Position numbers and translations under genes: made by a program. Under the pieces are notes generated by a model that was not told the DNA's origin, did not search any database, and worked only from the letters and a program-made list of their open reading frames with translations. DNA of 64,000 nt from assembly GCF_042485795.1 (NCBI RefSeq), contig NZ_CP169368.1, positions 1,798,001 to 1,862,000 on the forward strand, written 5' to 3'. Shown here piece after piece: positions 53,477-62,633 of this stretch (the first letter of the stretch is position 1; each line of letters opens with the position of its first letter). Source of the DNA: Lonepinella sp042485795 (lineage in GTDB: Bacteria; Pseudomonadota; Gammaproteobacteria; Enterobacterales; Pasteurellaceae).

Positions 53477-53810
53477 TTAAGCTAAACTACACAAATATTG
53501 TACTATTTGCCCGATCTGTGAATAATGATAAGTATTTAAAAATTATTTATCTTCATCTAAAAATGAGAGATTTCAGTATTTTCTAAATGTAGAAACCTGA
53601 ATTTACAATCCAACTGTAACAACCCAAAATATCAAGTAATTATTTGTATGCAATAAAAGAGATTTATCTTGAGGATAAAAATAAAGTAGGAATAACAGAA
53701 GCCCACTCTTGACGCATATAATTTCACTATCCACATTAAAATAGAAAACAAAAAAGAAATTAATTATTACAATTCTAACAAAGAGGTTAAGCAATACTTA
53801 GCCCCCAATT
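53477..53810. other. Gene-free AT-rich stretch between the XRE gene and ligA
   Basis: This stretch has no convincing gene, no terminator with a clear GC stem and no uptake signal. A minus-strand frame at 53603-53794 is rich in Phe, Leu and Ile from AT bias and has no ribosome-binding site, so it is not called. Confidence 0.5.
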
Positions 53811-55829
53811 TTACTGATATTCTGCTACAAAATCCAAAAACCACTGTTCGTCCCAAATTTGAACACCTAATTGTTGGGCTTTGGTCAGTTTTGATCCTGC
53901 TGAATCTCCAGCAATCACAATATCGGTTTTTGCTGACACACTGCCACTCACTTTCGCCCCAAAAGATTGTAATAACGCTTTGGCATCATTGCGTCCCATT
54001 TGAGTTAAGGTTCCCGTTAATACAACGGTTTTACCGTTTAACGGATTTTCACCAATGTCTTTTTCTTCCACATCGTCCCAATGGACACCTTGTGCGATTA
54101 AATCATTCACTACGTCCAAGTTATGTTGTTCACGCCAAAACACATAAATCCGATTTGCCACAACGATGCCCACATCTGGCACGGCTTGTAATTGTTCTAA
54201 ATCTGCTTGTTGAAGTGCGGTGAGATTTTTGAAATATTTGGCTAAATTCAATGCGGTGGCTTCGCCCACGTCCCGAATACCTAGGGCAAAAATAAAGCGT
54301 GCTAAGGTGGTTGACTTGGCTTTTTCTAGGCTATCCAACGCATTTTGAGCGGATTTTTGTCCCATACGTTCTAATCGCATTAAGGTGAAAAGATCCAATT
54401 TAAATAAATCTGCTGGCGTATGAATAAACTCTCGATCCACTAACTGCTCAATCAGCTTTGCTCCCACGCCGTCAATATCCATGGCTTTGCGAGAAACAAA
54501 ATGTTTCAAAGATTCCTTACGTTGTGCATCACAAAATAATCCACCAGTACAACGAGCGACTGCTTCGCCCTCAATTCGCACCACTTGTGAACCACACACG
54601 GGGCATTGTGTTGGGAAAATAATCGATTCTGCATTGGCTGGACGGCGATCATGTACCACACCAATAATCTGTGGAATCACATCACCTGCACGGCGGATAA
54701 TCACGGTATCACCAATGGCAATATCCAGACGTGCAATTTCATCGCCATTATGCAAGGTCGCATTACTCACCGTTACACCAGCCACGAAAACAGGTTGTAA
54801 TTTTGCCACAGGCGTAATTGCACCTGTTCGTCCTACCTGAAATTCCACATCTTTTAGTATCGTCATTTCTTCCTGTGCAGGAAATTTATACGCAATCGCC
54901 CAACGTGGTGCTTTAGAAATAAAGCCAAGTTCCTGCTGTAACGCAATATCGTTAATTTTTAACACTGTGCCATCAATGTCATAGCCTAAAGTTGGACGTT
55001 TTTGTTGAATAGTGCGGTAGAAATTCAACACATTTTCTACCCCAGCACAAAGCTGAATTTCCGCATTCACTGGAATACCAATAGATTTCAGCCATTGCAA
55101 ACGCCCATAATGGGTTTCGGGTAAATCCACCCCTTCGGCAATCCCAATACTATAAGCATTCAGCATTAATGGACGTTGGCTAGTAATTTTCGGATCGAGT
55201 TGACGCAACGAGCCAGCAGCAGCATTACGTGGATTAGCAAAGGTTTTCTCCCCTTTGGCTAAGGCTAATTCATTTAATTTTTCAAAGCCCGCTTGTGGCA
55301 TAAACACTTCACCACGCACTTCTAAACGAGCAGGCGGATGGTCAGTTAATAATTGTAAGGGAATATTGCGAATGGTACGAATATTGGCAGTAATATCTTC
55401 TCCCGTGCTGCCATCGCCCCTTGTTGCCGCTTGCGTAAGGACACCATTGACATACAAAATACTCACTGCTAAACCGTCTAATTTTGGTTCACAACAAAAT
55501 TCAAGGGTTTCTGGCAATAGCACCAAACGATCTTGAATACGTTTTACAAAAGCATAAAATTCTTCATCGGAAAACGCATTATCTAGGGATAACATGGGAA
55601 TTTCATGGGTAATTTGGCTAAAGCCTGATAATAGTTTTGCCCCAACACGCTGGGTCGGCGAATTGGCAGTGATGAATTCGGGATATTGTTGTTCTAAGGT
55701 TTTTAATTGATGAAATAAACGATCATATTCGCTGTCTGGAATTTGGGGTTCATCAAGCACGTGATATTGATATTCGTGATAACGCAATGTTTCACGCAAC
55801 TGATTCATTTGTTTGGCTATATCCGTCAT
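53811..55829 (-). CDS. ligA: NAD-dependent DNA ligase
   Basis: LigA seals nicks in replication and repair, using NAD. From the ATG at 55827-55829 it has 672 residues (E. coli 671); an upstream in-frame start would add 14 unrelated residues. Domains are Ia, the adenylation domain with active-site Lys in CEPKLDGLAVS (about residue 115), the OB fold, and a four-Cys zinc finger (CPVCG then CTGGLFC near residues 410-430). Helix-hairpin-helix motifs and a C-terminal BRCT domain (GKTVVLTGTL) follow. It follows zipA on the same strand, as in E. coli. Confidence 0.97.
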   Translation of the reverse strand: MTDIAKQMNQLRETLRYHEYQYHVLDEPQIPDSEYDRLFHQLKTLEQQYPEFITANSPTQRVGAKLLSGFSQITHEIPMLSLDNAFSDEEFYAFVKRIQDRLVLLPETLEFCCEPKLDGLAVSILYVNGVLTQAATRGDGSTGEDITANIRTIRNIPLQLLTDHPPARLEVRGEVFMPQAGFEKLNELALAKGEKTFANPRNAAAGSLRQLDPKITSQRPLMLNAYSIGIAEGVDLPETHYGRLQWLKSIGIPVNAEIQLCAGVENVLNFYRTIQQKRPTLGYDIDGTVLKINDIALQQELGFISKAPRWAIAYKFPAQEEMTILKDVEFQVGRTGAITPVAKLQPVFVAGVTVSNATLHNGDEIARLDIAIGDTVIIRRAGDVIPQIIGVVHDRRPANAESIIFPTQCPVCGSQVVRIEGEAVARCTGGLFCDAQRKESLKHFVSRKAMDIDGVGAKLIEQLVDREFIHTPADLFKLDLFTLMRLERMGQKSAQNALDSLEKAKSTTLARFIFALGIRDVGEATALNLAKYFKNLTALQQADLEQLQAVPDVGIVVANRIYVFWREQHNLDVVNDLIAQGVHWDDVEEKDIGENPLNGKTVVLTGTLTQMGRNDAKALLQSFGAKVSGSVSAKTDIVIAGDSAGSKLTKAQQLGVQIWDEQWFLDFVAEYQ

Positions 55830-55862
55830 TTTATTTTTCTTTTCTAAAATTATTAACAAAAT

Positions 55863-55895
55863 AAACCGCACTTTGAACGCTCAACAGTGCGGTTT
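55863..55895 (-). terminator. Terminator after zipA
   Basis: AAACCGCACT (55863-55872) and AGTGCGGTTT (55886-55895) form a 10-bp stem. One arm contains an exact uptake signal, the other a copy with one mismatch. ligA follows, so read-through or a separate promoter is needed. Confidence 0.75.
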
Positions 55896-55912
55896 TCAAT
55901 CGACAATTTTCG

Positions 55913-56917
55913 CTACACGCGATCTAAATAATCTTGTTCTTGCTTGTCATCAAAAATAGCTTGTTGATCGGTTAACACAAAACCATTTAATTCTTCGGCT
56001 AAATTTTTTGCGGCTTGGATCATCATTTTTAAATTGGCTTTGTCATTTCCAACCTGTGACGGTACTTGCATAAATAGGGCAAGACCCAGTGTAGAAAATT
56101 CATTCATGGCATAGGGGTTAAATGTACCGGGTTGTTCAATATTGGCTACACTAAACATCACTGGACTTGCCACCGTATCAACATGGCGATGATACAAATT
56201 ATCTTTGCCTAAAATAAACCCTAAATTATCCAACGATTGAGCAATAGAAAGCCCTAAAAATTGACGATTTTCTGGTGCCACCACATATAACAAAATAAAA
56301 TCTGTTGGCTGCGATGCCTGTGTAACTGGTTCTTGTCCTGTTTGTTCGTTTTCGGTTTTATTTTCAATCGGCTGTTGTAATTTAGGTTCAGAAATCGGTG
56401 AACTTGCTTGTTGTAACTGTACTCGCAATTCGGGCGATGACATATCGACTTGAGCTTCTGTCCCTGCATAATCTACCGCATCGGCTAAAGTATATTCTGC
56501 CATATTCTCTTTAGGCTGCTTTGGTTCTGGTCGATATTCATAATAGACTTGCTCTGATTCTGGTTGAGCAAGGTCAGATTCAGGTAAGGTAATTTTGATC
56601 TGCTCCACTGCATTCGCTTGCACTGGAGCTGTGACTGGAATATCCGTTTGAATCGGCTCAGGTTGTGGAATATTCATTTGCGTATTTTCCACTGGCTGAC
56701 TTACTATCGGTTGGCGTTTCTGAATTGGCGTAACGGGTACTTGAGCATAATCAGTCGGGGACTGTTCTGGTTTCCGTTGAATATGCTGACTACGATTAAA
56801 GCTATTCGCATTATTAAAATATTGCGATTTTTCACGGCGATTAGACCAGATACCATGAGCGACTAAACCGATTAATGCGAGAATACCTAAAATAATTAAA
56901 ATTGTATTGAGATCCAT
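55913..56917 (-). CDS. zipA: Cell division protein ZipA
   Basis: ZipA tethers FtsZ to the inner membrane at the division site. From the ATG at 56915-56917 it has 334 residues. An N-terminal membrane anchor (MDLNTILIILGILALIGLVA) with its short periplasmic tail comes first, then a basic stretch and a long Pro/Gln-rich linker (about residues 40-200). The C-terminal FtsZ-binding domain contains ENRQFLGLSIAQSLDNLGF and ALFMQVPSQVGNDK. It lies between divergent cysZ and ligA, the conserved cysZ-zipA-ligA arrangement. Confidence 0.94.
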   Translation of the reverse strand: MDLNTILIILGILALIGLVAHGIWSNRREKSQYFNNANSFNRSQHIQRKPEQSPTDYAQVPVTPIQKRQPIVSQPVENTQMNIPQPEPIQTDIPVTAPVQANAVEQIKITLPESDLAQPESEQVYYEYRPEPKQPKENMAEYTLADAVDYAGTEAQVDMSSPELRVQLQQASSPISEPKLQQPIENKTENEQTGQEPVTQASQPTDFILLYVVAPENRQFLGLSIAQSLDNLGFILGKDNLYHRHVDTVASPVMFSVANIEQPGTFNPYAMNEFSTLGLALFMQVPSQVGNDKANLKMMIQAAKNLAEELNGFVLTDQQAIFDDKQEQDYLDRV

Positions 56918-57063
56918 TGCAATATGTCCTATTTCAAACAACCAGAAATATTTGTTAGCTTACCATATTTATTCACATTATGGATCTTGAAATTTGCATT
57001 TTTTGACCGCACTTTGTATTCTATTCACCGTTTTATACTAACGTTATCCAACTAGGAAAAATA

Positions 57064-57915
57064 ATGATCGAAGAAAAAGAAGTCAAGTCAGGGTTTCATT
57101 ACTTTGTTATGGGCTGGCATTTAATTACACAAAAAGGACTACGCCGTTTTGTCGTGATGCCAATCTTACTCAATGTGGTATTAATGGTGGGACTAAGTTG
57201 GTTATTTATCAGTCAAATCAACCATATAATTGAATGGGTAATGGGCTTTCTGCCAGCATGGTTAGATTGGCTCAGTTCCGTGATGTTTATCATGTCATTA
57301 GTGATGATAGTTATCGTTTTTTACTTTTCATTTACCATGCTATCAGGCTTTATTGCCGCCCCTTTTAACGGTTTACTAGCAGAAAAAGTCGAAAAAATGC
57401 TGACTGGAGAGAGCCTAGCAGATATGACTATCATGGATTTTATTAAAGATATTCCACGTATGTTAGCTCGAGAATGGCAAAAACTGGTATATAGCTTACC
57501 GATTTATATCGTTCTATTTTTACTCGGTTTTATTCCTATGCTAGGGCAATCTGTAATACCCGTGTTAGCTTTTGCTTTTACCGCATGGATGATGGCAATT
57601 CAATATTGTGACTATCCGTTTGATAACCACAAAATTTCATTCCATACCATGCGAGTTAAACTCAAAGATAACCGTTGGCAAAGTCTAACCTTTGGCGGAT
57701 TAATCAGCTTGTGCATGTTAGTTCCTGTGGTGAACTTAGTCGTCATTCCTGTTGCGGTTTGTGGTGCAACTACAATGTGGGTAGAAACTTACCGTAAAGC
57801 CTTGTATGGTAATGCAAAAACTCAAGGAAATTCCACCGCAGTTTCAACTGATGTTGGACAAGCGACAAATACAGATATTGATTTACGCAATAATCAGGAT
57901 ATTGTTTCTCGATAA
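57064..57915 (+). CDS. cysZ: Sulfate transporter CysZ
   Basis: CysZ is an inner-membrane sulfate channel that feeds cysteine synthesis. The 283 residues include the family marks SGFHYFVMGWHLITQKGLRR, FIAAPFNGLLAEKVE and YCDYPFDNHKISF, with four to six membrane segments. The C-terminus is about 30 residues longer than in E. coli (253). The tail (QGNSTAVSTDVGQATNTDID) looks like a disordered extension. Its message probably ends in the hairpin at 57920-57954. Confidence 0.94.
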   Translation: MIEEKEVKSGFHYFVMGWHLITQKGLRRFVVMPILLNVVLMVGLSWLFISQINHIIEWVMGFLPAWLDWLSSVMFIMSLVMIVIVFYFSFTMLSGFIAAPFNGLLAEKVEKMLTGESLADMTIMDFIKDIPRMLAREWQKLVYSLPIYIVLFLLGFIPMLGQSVIPVLAFAFTAWMMAIQYCDYPFDNHKISFHTMRVKLKDNRWQSLTFGGLISLCMLVPVVNLVVIPVAVCGATTMWVETYRKALYGNAKTQGNSTAVSTDVGQATNTDIDLRNNQDIVSR

Positions 57916-57919
57916 TGTT

Positions 57920-57954
57920 AGGGTGAAGAATAGTTATCTTAATTTCTTCGCCCT
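57920..57954. terminator. Hairpin at the cysZ/pilF convergence
   Basis: AGGGTGAAGAA (57920-57930) and TTCTTCGCCCT (57944-57954) pair with one G-U wobble. The hairpin begins 5 bases after cysZ and overlaps the last codons of pilF, so it most likely serves cysZ. Confidence 0.55.
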
Positions 57955-58455
57955 TTCAGGATCTGCTTTTTCTAACGCTATTTTACTTTGTTGATAAACA
58001 GCCTGATTATTTTCCGATAAAGCACACAAGGCTTTATTTTCATAACTATCTGCTTGACGATAATAATTCGGGCTTGCCACTGCTAAATCAAATTGCTGGT
58101 AGGCAGCTTGGAACTCCCCTTGCGAACAAAGAAATGTACCATAATTATTATGCACATCACCTTGTTTATCATCTAGTTTAATGGCTTTCAAATAAGATTC
58201 ACGGGCTTGTGTAATATTGCCTTGTTGTTGGTAAAAATAAGCAAAGGCAGAATGAACCAAATAGTAATCAGGGGCATAACTCAAGGCTTTATCCAGATTT
58301 TGTTTAGCTTGTTCCCAATCTTGTTGGGATAAATAGCCCAGTGCGAGTTCTACTCGAGCTTTGGCGGCTGGCTTTTGATCAAAATCTATTTCAACATCTT
58401 GCGAAACGCAAGCGGTTAAAAAAAGAATAAGTATAAAGTGCGGTATAAATTTCAT
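57934..58455 (-). CDS. pilF: PilF/PilW-type tetratricopeptide lipoprotein
   Basis: PilF (PilW) is an outer-membrane lipoprotein that helps the type IV pilus secretin assemble. The 173-residue precursor has the lipobox LTAC (Cys16) and then three or four TPR units (ARVELALGYLSQQDWEQAKQ, APDYYLVHSAFAYFYQQQGN, GDVHNNYGTFLCSQGEFQAA). Pasteurellaceae use type IV pilus machinery for DNA uptake, which fits the many uptake signals here, but the protein is also kept in non-piliated species. It is shorter than the E. coli protein. It lies downstream of rlmN, as in E. coli. Confidence 0.87.
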   Translation of the reverse strand: MKFIPHFILILFLTACVSQDVEIDFDQKPAAKARVELALGYLSQQDWEQAKQNLDKALSYAPDYYLVHSAFAYFYQQQGNITQARESYLKAIKLDDKQGDVHNNYGTFLCSQGEFQAAYQQFDLAVASPNYYRQADSYENKALCALSENNQAVYQQSKIALEKADPERAKKLR

Positions 58456-58472
58456 AAATTTTTCCCTATTTG

Positions 58473-58499
58473 AACCGCACTTTCTGGCTTAATGCGGTT
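58473..58499 (-). terminator. Hairpin between rlmN and pilF
   Basis: AACCGCA (58473-58479) and TGCGGTT (58493-58499) form a 7-bp stem overlapping the rlmN stop, without a proper T-run. It may be an attenuator or processing site rather than a full terminator. One arm lies in an exact uptake signal (58474-58482). Confidence 0.45.
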
Positions 58500-59635
58500 T
58501 AATGAGTTTTAATCTGAATGCCTTGACCAAATTGTTTTTTCATGGCATTAACGGCTGTCCGTTTAGTGCGGTCGATCACATCACCTGCCAACTGTCCGCA
58601 CGCTGCATCAATATCATCACCACGGGTTTTGCGTACAATTACCGTAAAACCATATTCCATTAAGGTCTTTTGGAAACGGTCAATGCGAGTGTTGGAGCTT
58701 TTCGCATAAGGGGCTTCAGGGAACGGATTCCACGGAATTAAATTAATTTTACACGGCGTATTTTTCAATACTTCCGCCAACTGATGAGCGTGTTCTACCC
58801 CATCATTGACCTGATTTAACAACACATATTCAATCGTCACTTTACCGTGATTGGCATTGGACACATTTAAATAACGATGCACGCTATCCATTAACATTTT
58901 GATATTGTATTTTTTATTAATCGGCACCAACACATCACGCAATTCATCATTGGGAGCGTGCAGAGAAATCGCCAATGCCACATCAATCATCTCACTGAGT
59001 TTATCCAAAGCAGGCACCACACCTGACGTAGATAAGGTAACACGGCGTTTAGATAAACCATAAGCAAAATCATCTAACATAATTTCCATGGCAGGCACCA
59101 CATTTGCGACATTTAACAATGGCTCACCCATGCCCATCATCACTACGTTAGTAATCGGTCGCACGCCCGTCACACCGAAATTGCCGATAATTTTAGATGC
59201 TCGCCATACTTGCCCGATAATTTCTGCCACATTTAAATTGCGATTAAAACCTTGTTGAGCGGTAGAACAGAACGTACAAGCCAAGGCACAACCCACTTGC
59301 GAAGACACACACAAAGTTGCTCGATCTGCTTCAGGAATATACACAGTTTCCACTTGCTGATCGCCCACTTGCATCGCCCATTTAATCGTACCATCAGATG
59401 AACGTTGTTCTACGGCAATTTCAGGTGCTTTAATTTCAGCCACCGATTTTAATTTTTCCCGTAACTGTTTATTAAGATTGGTCATATTGTCGAAATTATC
59501 TTCGCCAAAATGATAAATCCATTTGACTAATTGATCGGCTCGGAATGGCTTTTCACCAATTTCTTTGAAAAATTCTCGCATTTGCGGACGAGTTAAATTC
59601 ATTAAATTGATTTTGTTTGAGGTTATTTCTAACAT
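58499..59635 (-). CDS. rlmN: 23S rRNA A2503 / tRNA A37 methyltransferase RlmN
   Basis: RlmN is a radical-SAM enzyme that methylates C2 of A2503 in 23S rRNA and of A37 in some tRNAs. The 378 residues contain the iron-sulfur motif CALACTFC (CxxxCxxC) near residue 120, the GMGEPLLN SAM motif and the two catalytic Cys, one in RGDDIDAACGQLAG near residue 355. A later Met (residue 12) is a possible alternative start, but the first ATG is retained. pilF follows on the same strand. Confidence 0.97.
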   Translation of the reverse strand: MLEITSNKINLMNLTRPQMREFFKEIGEKPFRADQLVKWIYHFGEDNFDNMTNLNKQLREKLKSVAEIKAPEIAVEQRSSDGTIKWAMQVGDQQVETVYIPEADRATLCVSSQVGCALACTFCSTAQQGFNRNLNVAEIIGQVWRASKIIGNFGVTGVRPITNVVMMGMGEPLLNVANVVPAMEIMLDDFAYGLSKRRVTLSTSGVVPALDKLSEMIDVALAISLHAPNDELRDVLVPINKKYNIKMLMDSVHRYLNVSNANHGKVTIEYVLLNQVNDGVEHAHQLAEVLKNTPCKINLIPWNPFPEAPYAKSSNTRIDRFQKTLMEYGFTVIVRKTRGDDIDAACGQLAGDVIDRTKRTAVNAMKKQFGQGIQIKTH

Positions 59636-59815
59636 AGTTACCCTTGTGTCACGTTATTACACTTACGACTGTTTGTATAAAAGGGCGATATTCTACCGAT
59701 TTCCACCCCATTAATCTATGCTAATTTAAAAAATAATGCGAATTTTCACCGCACTTTTTGGAATACAGATCACAAAAATACACTATTCGCTATTACTGAA
59801 AGTTATAAAATCAAA

Positions 59816-59851
59816 AAGGCTGATTTCAATCACATTATCAAAATCAGCCTT
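59816..59851 (-). terminator. Terminator after raiA
   Basis: AAGGCTGATTT and AAATCAGCCTT form an 11-bp stem with a 14-base loop, ending on the minus strand in TTTTTGATTTT, 14 bases past the raiA stop. Confidence 0.8.
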
Positions 59852-59865
59852 AAATAAAAAATTAA

Positions 59866-60195
59866 TTATTGAAAGGAATCTTTCAAGCGTTCATCCGCTC
59901 GGCGAGCCTCGCCTTTATGTTGAAGTTTATTTAATTGTCTTGCTAATTTATCTTCAACATCGTTAATCGCTTTGTACATATCATCAGATTCTGCACTTGC
60001 AAACAAATTACCATTTGGTGTACCAATCGTCGCTTCGACCCCAAATCCCTGCGGTAGTTTGCTTAATACAAAGTGAGGATTAATTAGCTGAGTTTGCCAT
60101 TTTTCCAATTTCGCTAATCTATCCTCAATATGAGCCCGAATTGCGGGAGTAATGTCCATTTGTTTACTTGCAATATTAAGTGTCATAGTTGTCAC
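59866..60195 (-). CDS. raiA: Ribosome hibernation / translation inhibitor RaiA
   Basis: RaiA (YfiA) binds the 30S decoding region in stationary phase or cold and stabilises idle 70S ribosomes. The 109 residues show the family pattern: an opening LNIASKQMDITPAIRAHIEDRL, the strand ATIGTPNGNLFASAESDDMYKAINDVEDKL and a short basic tail. The C-terminal dimerisation domain of long HPF is absent, so this is the short form. AGGTGAC precedes the ATG. It stands alone between metG and rlmN. Confidence 0.93.
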   Translation of the reverse strand: MTTMTLNIASKQMDITPAIRAHIEDRLAKLEKWQTQLINPHFVLSKLPQGFGVEATIGTPNGNLFASAESDDMYKAINDVEDKLARQLNKLQHKGEARRADERLKDSFQ

Positions 60196-60377
60196 CTCTT
60201 TATTATTATTGATGAATAAATCCTTTTGTGTTACTTACAAACAAGGTATGTTGTTTATCCAAACTTTTCAAGTTTTTTCTGTTAGTTTTTTTCAGAAATC
60301 ACTAAAAATGTGATCTTACTCGCAAAATCATAGATGAATAAAACACCACTCTTTTAGCACACTAATTTAATTGGATA

Positions 60378-62456
60378 TTATTTAACCCGATCCCCTGCTT
60401 TCGCTCCATTATCCACAGCAAGCAAGAACAAATCAGCACCACCTGTACCCGCTGATAAAATCATACCTTGCGATACACCAAATTTCATTTTGCGAGGTGC
60501 TAGGTTGGCAACCATAATCACTTGGCGACCGATTAATTCTGCTGGATTATTGTAAGCAGCTTTAATACCTGATAATACTTGACGTTGTTCAAAACCTAAA
60601 TCTAATTGAAATTTCAATAATTTATTGCTTTCAGGTACGGCTTCACAATGTAACACGGTTGCCACTCGTAAATCAATTTTGGCAAAATCATCAATACTGA
60701 TTTCAGCTTCTACAGGTTCAAATTCGCTATTTTCGCTAGAATTACTGGTAGAAACTGCGGTGTTTTTTTCCACTGTTTTTGCGGTATTTACCGCGGCATT
60801 TTCCGCTTTTGATGCTTCGATCATTGCATCAATTTGTTTCATCTCTAAACGATTAAATAAGGCTTTAAACGGAGAAATTTGATGGGCTAATAATGGTTGT
60901 GCCAGATTATGCCAAGTTAATTCTGTCTGTAAAAAGCCCTCTGCTCGCTCGGCTAATTTCGGTAACACAGGTTTTAAATAACCCATTAATACACGGAATA
61001 ATTCAATCCCCATGGAACAAACAGAATGCAATTCTGCATCACGTCCTTCTTGTTTGGCAATTACCCAAGGTGCTTTGTCGTCCACGTATTTATTGGCTTT
61101 ATCCGCTAATGCCATAACCGCACGGATCGCTTTGCCATATTCACGGTTTTCATACAATGTCGCAATTTGCTCCGATTGTTGAGTAAATTCCTCAAATAGG
61201 CTTTGATCTTCTAATTTTTCTGCTAATTTTCCATTAAAACGTTTTTGAATAAAGCCAGCATTACGTGACGCTAAATTGACTAATTTATTGACTAAATCTG
61301 CATTTACCCGTTGTACAAAATCTTCTAAATTTAAATCTAAATCATCAATTCGATTACTCAATTTGGCAGCATAATAATAACGTAAACATTCGGGATCTAA
61401 GTGTTTCAAATAGGTTGCAGCTTGAATAAATGTACCACGGGATTTTGACATTTTTTCGCCATTCACCGTCACATAACCATGCACAAAAATATTGCTCGGT
61501 TTACGTAAATCAGCCCCCTCTAGCATAGCAGGCCAGAATAAGCTGTGGAAATACATAATATCTTTGCCAATAAAATGATACAGTTCAGCTTGACTGTCTT
61601 TTTTCCAAAAGCGATCAAAATCAATCTGTTCACGTTCACACAGATTTTTAAACGATGCCATATAACCAATCGGGGCATCTAACCAAACATAAAAATATTT
61701 ATTTTCCGTATTCGGAATTTTAAAGCCAAAATAAGGTGCATCACGAGAAATATCCCATTGTTGCAAACCCGCATCAAACCATTCTTGCATTTTATTTGCC
61801 ACTTCCGCTTGCAACGCACCCGAACGATTCCATTCTTGCAACATTTTTTCAAAGCTCGGCAAATCAAAGAAAAAGTGTTCACTTTCTTTCAATACAGGGG
61901 TAGCACCTGATATGGTAGAACGTGGATTAATTAATTCCGTTGGGCTATAAGTGGCAGAACAGACTTCGCAGTTATCACCATATTGATCGGGTGCTTTACA
62001 TTTCGGACAAGTGCCTTTCACGAAACGATCGGGCAAAAACATGGATTTTTCAGGGTCAAATAATTGCGAAATGGTACGATTTTTAATAAAACCGTTTTGT
62101 TTTAAACGATGATAAATCATCTCGGAAAATTCACGGTTTTCTTCGCTATGCGTAGAATGATAATTATCGAAACTAATATTAAAGCCACTGAAATCCGCAT
62201 AATGGGCTTTATGCACATCAGCAATCAGTTGCTCAGGCGTGATCCCCATTTGATCCGCTTTCAGCATAATTGGCGTACCATGCGCATCATCAGCACAAAC
62301 AAAATAAATTTCATTACCTCGCATACGTTGAAAACGTACCCAAATATCCGCTTGAATATGTTCCAACATGTGTCCTAAATGAATCGGACCGTTAGCGTAA
62401 GGTAAAGCACAAGTAACAAGGATTTGACGTTTTTTTGGGGAAAATTGGTTTGACAT
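60378..62456 (-). CDS. metG: Methionyl-tRNA synthetase
   Basis: MetG charges initiator and elongator tRNA-Met. The 692 residues (E. coli 677) carry the HIGH-type motif HLGH in CALPYANGPIHLGHM, a zinc knuckle (CPKCKAPDQYGDNCEVC), KMSKSRG near residue 335 and the C-terminal tRNA-binding domain (IDDFAKIDLRVATVLHCEAV). A Thr/Ser/Asn-rich linker (about 555-585) joins that domain and explains the extra length. It diverges from mrp, as in E. coli. A 7-bp hairpin (62478-62497) lies in its leader. Confidence 0.97.
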   Translation of the reverse strand: MSNQFSPKKRQILVTCALPYANGPIHLGHMLEHIQADIWVRFQRMRGNEIYFVCADDAHGTPIMLKADQMGITPEQLIADVHKAHYADFSGFNISFDNYHSTHSEENREFSEMIYHRLKQNGFIKNRTISQLFDPEKSMFLPDRFVKGTCPKCKAPDQYGDNCEVCSATYSPTELINPRSTISGATPVLKESEHFFFDLPSFEKMLQEWNRSGALQAEVANKMQEWFDAGLQQWDISRDAPYFGFKIPNTENKYFYVWLDAPIGYMASFKNLCEREQIDFDRFWKKDSQAELYHFIGKDIMYFHSLFWPAMLEGADLRKPSNIFVHGYVTVNGEKMSKSRGTFIQAATYLKHLDPECLRYYYAAKLSNRIDDLDLNLEDFVQRVNADLVNKLVNLASRNAGFIQKRFNGKLAEKLEDQSLFEEFTQQSEQIATLYENREYGKAIRAVMALADKANKYVDDKAPWVIAKQEGRDAELHSVCSMGIELFRVLMGYLKPVLPKLAERAEGFLQTELTWHNLAQPLLAHQISPFKALFNRLEMKQIDAMIEASKAENAAVNTAKTVEKNTAVSTSNSSENSEFEPVEAEISIDDFAKIDLRVATVLHCEAVPESNKLLKFQLDLGFEQRQVLSGIKAAYNNPAELIGRQVIMVANLAPRKMKFGVSQGMILSAGTGGADLFLLAVDNGAKAGDRVK

Positions 62457-62633
62457 AAAAAGACCTTTAAATAATAAGCAAGCCCAAATTGGCTTGCCGT
62501 GAAATACAAAATTGGCGTGATTTTACCTGATTTGGCTTGTTTTTTCTAGCTAAAACATAATCTATGCTTAACATCATTCTAATATCGTGGTTAAATAGTC
62601 GGGTATTTACTCTACTTGATTTTAGGAAAGATA

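Noticed and set aside
53603..53794. Minus-strand frame of 63 codons before ligA
   Set aside because: Very rich in Phe, Leu and Ile as expected from AT bias, with no start signal and no family resemblance.
62478..62497. Hairpin GCAAGCC/GGCTTGC in the metG leader as a T-box or attenuator
   Set aside because: It is a short isolated stem with no T-run, leader peptide or T-box motif.
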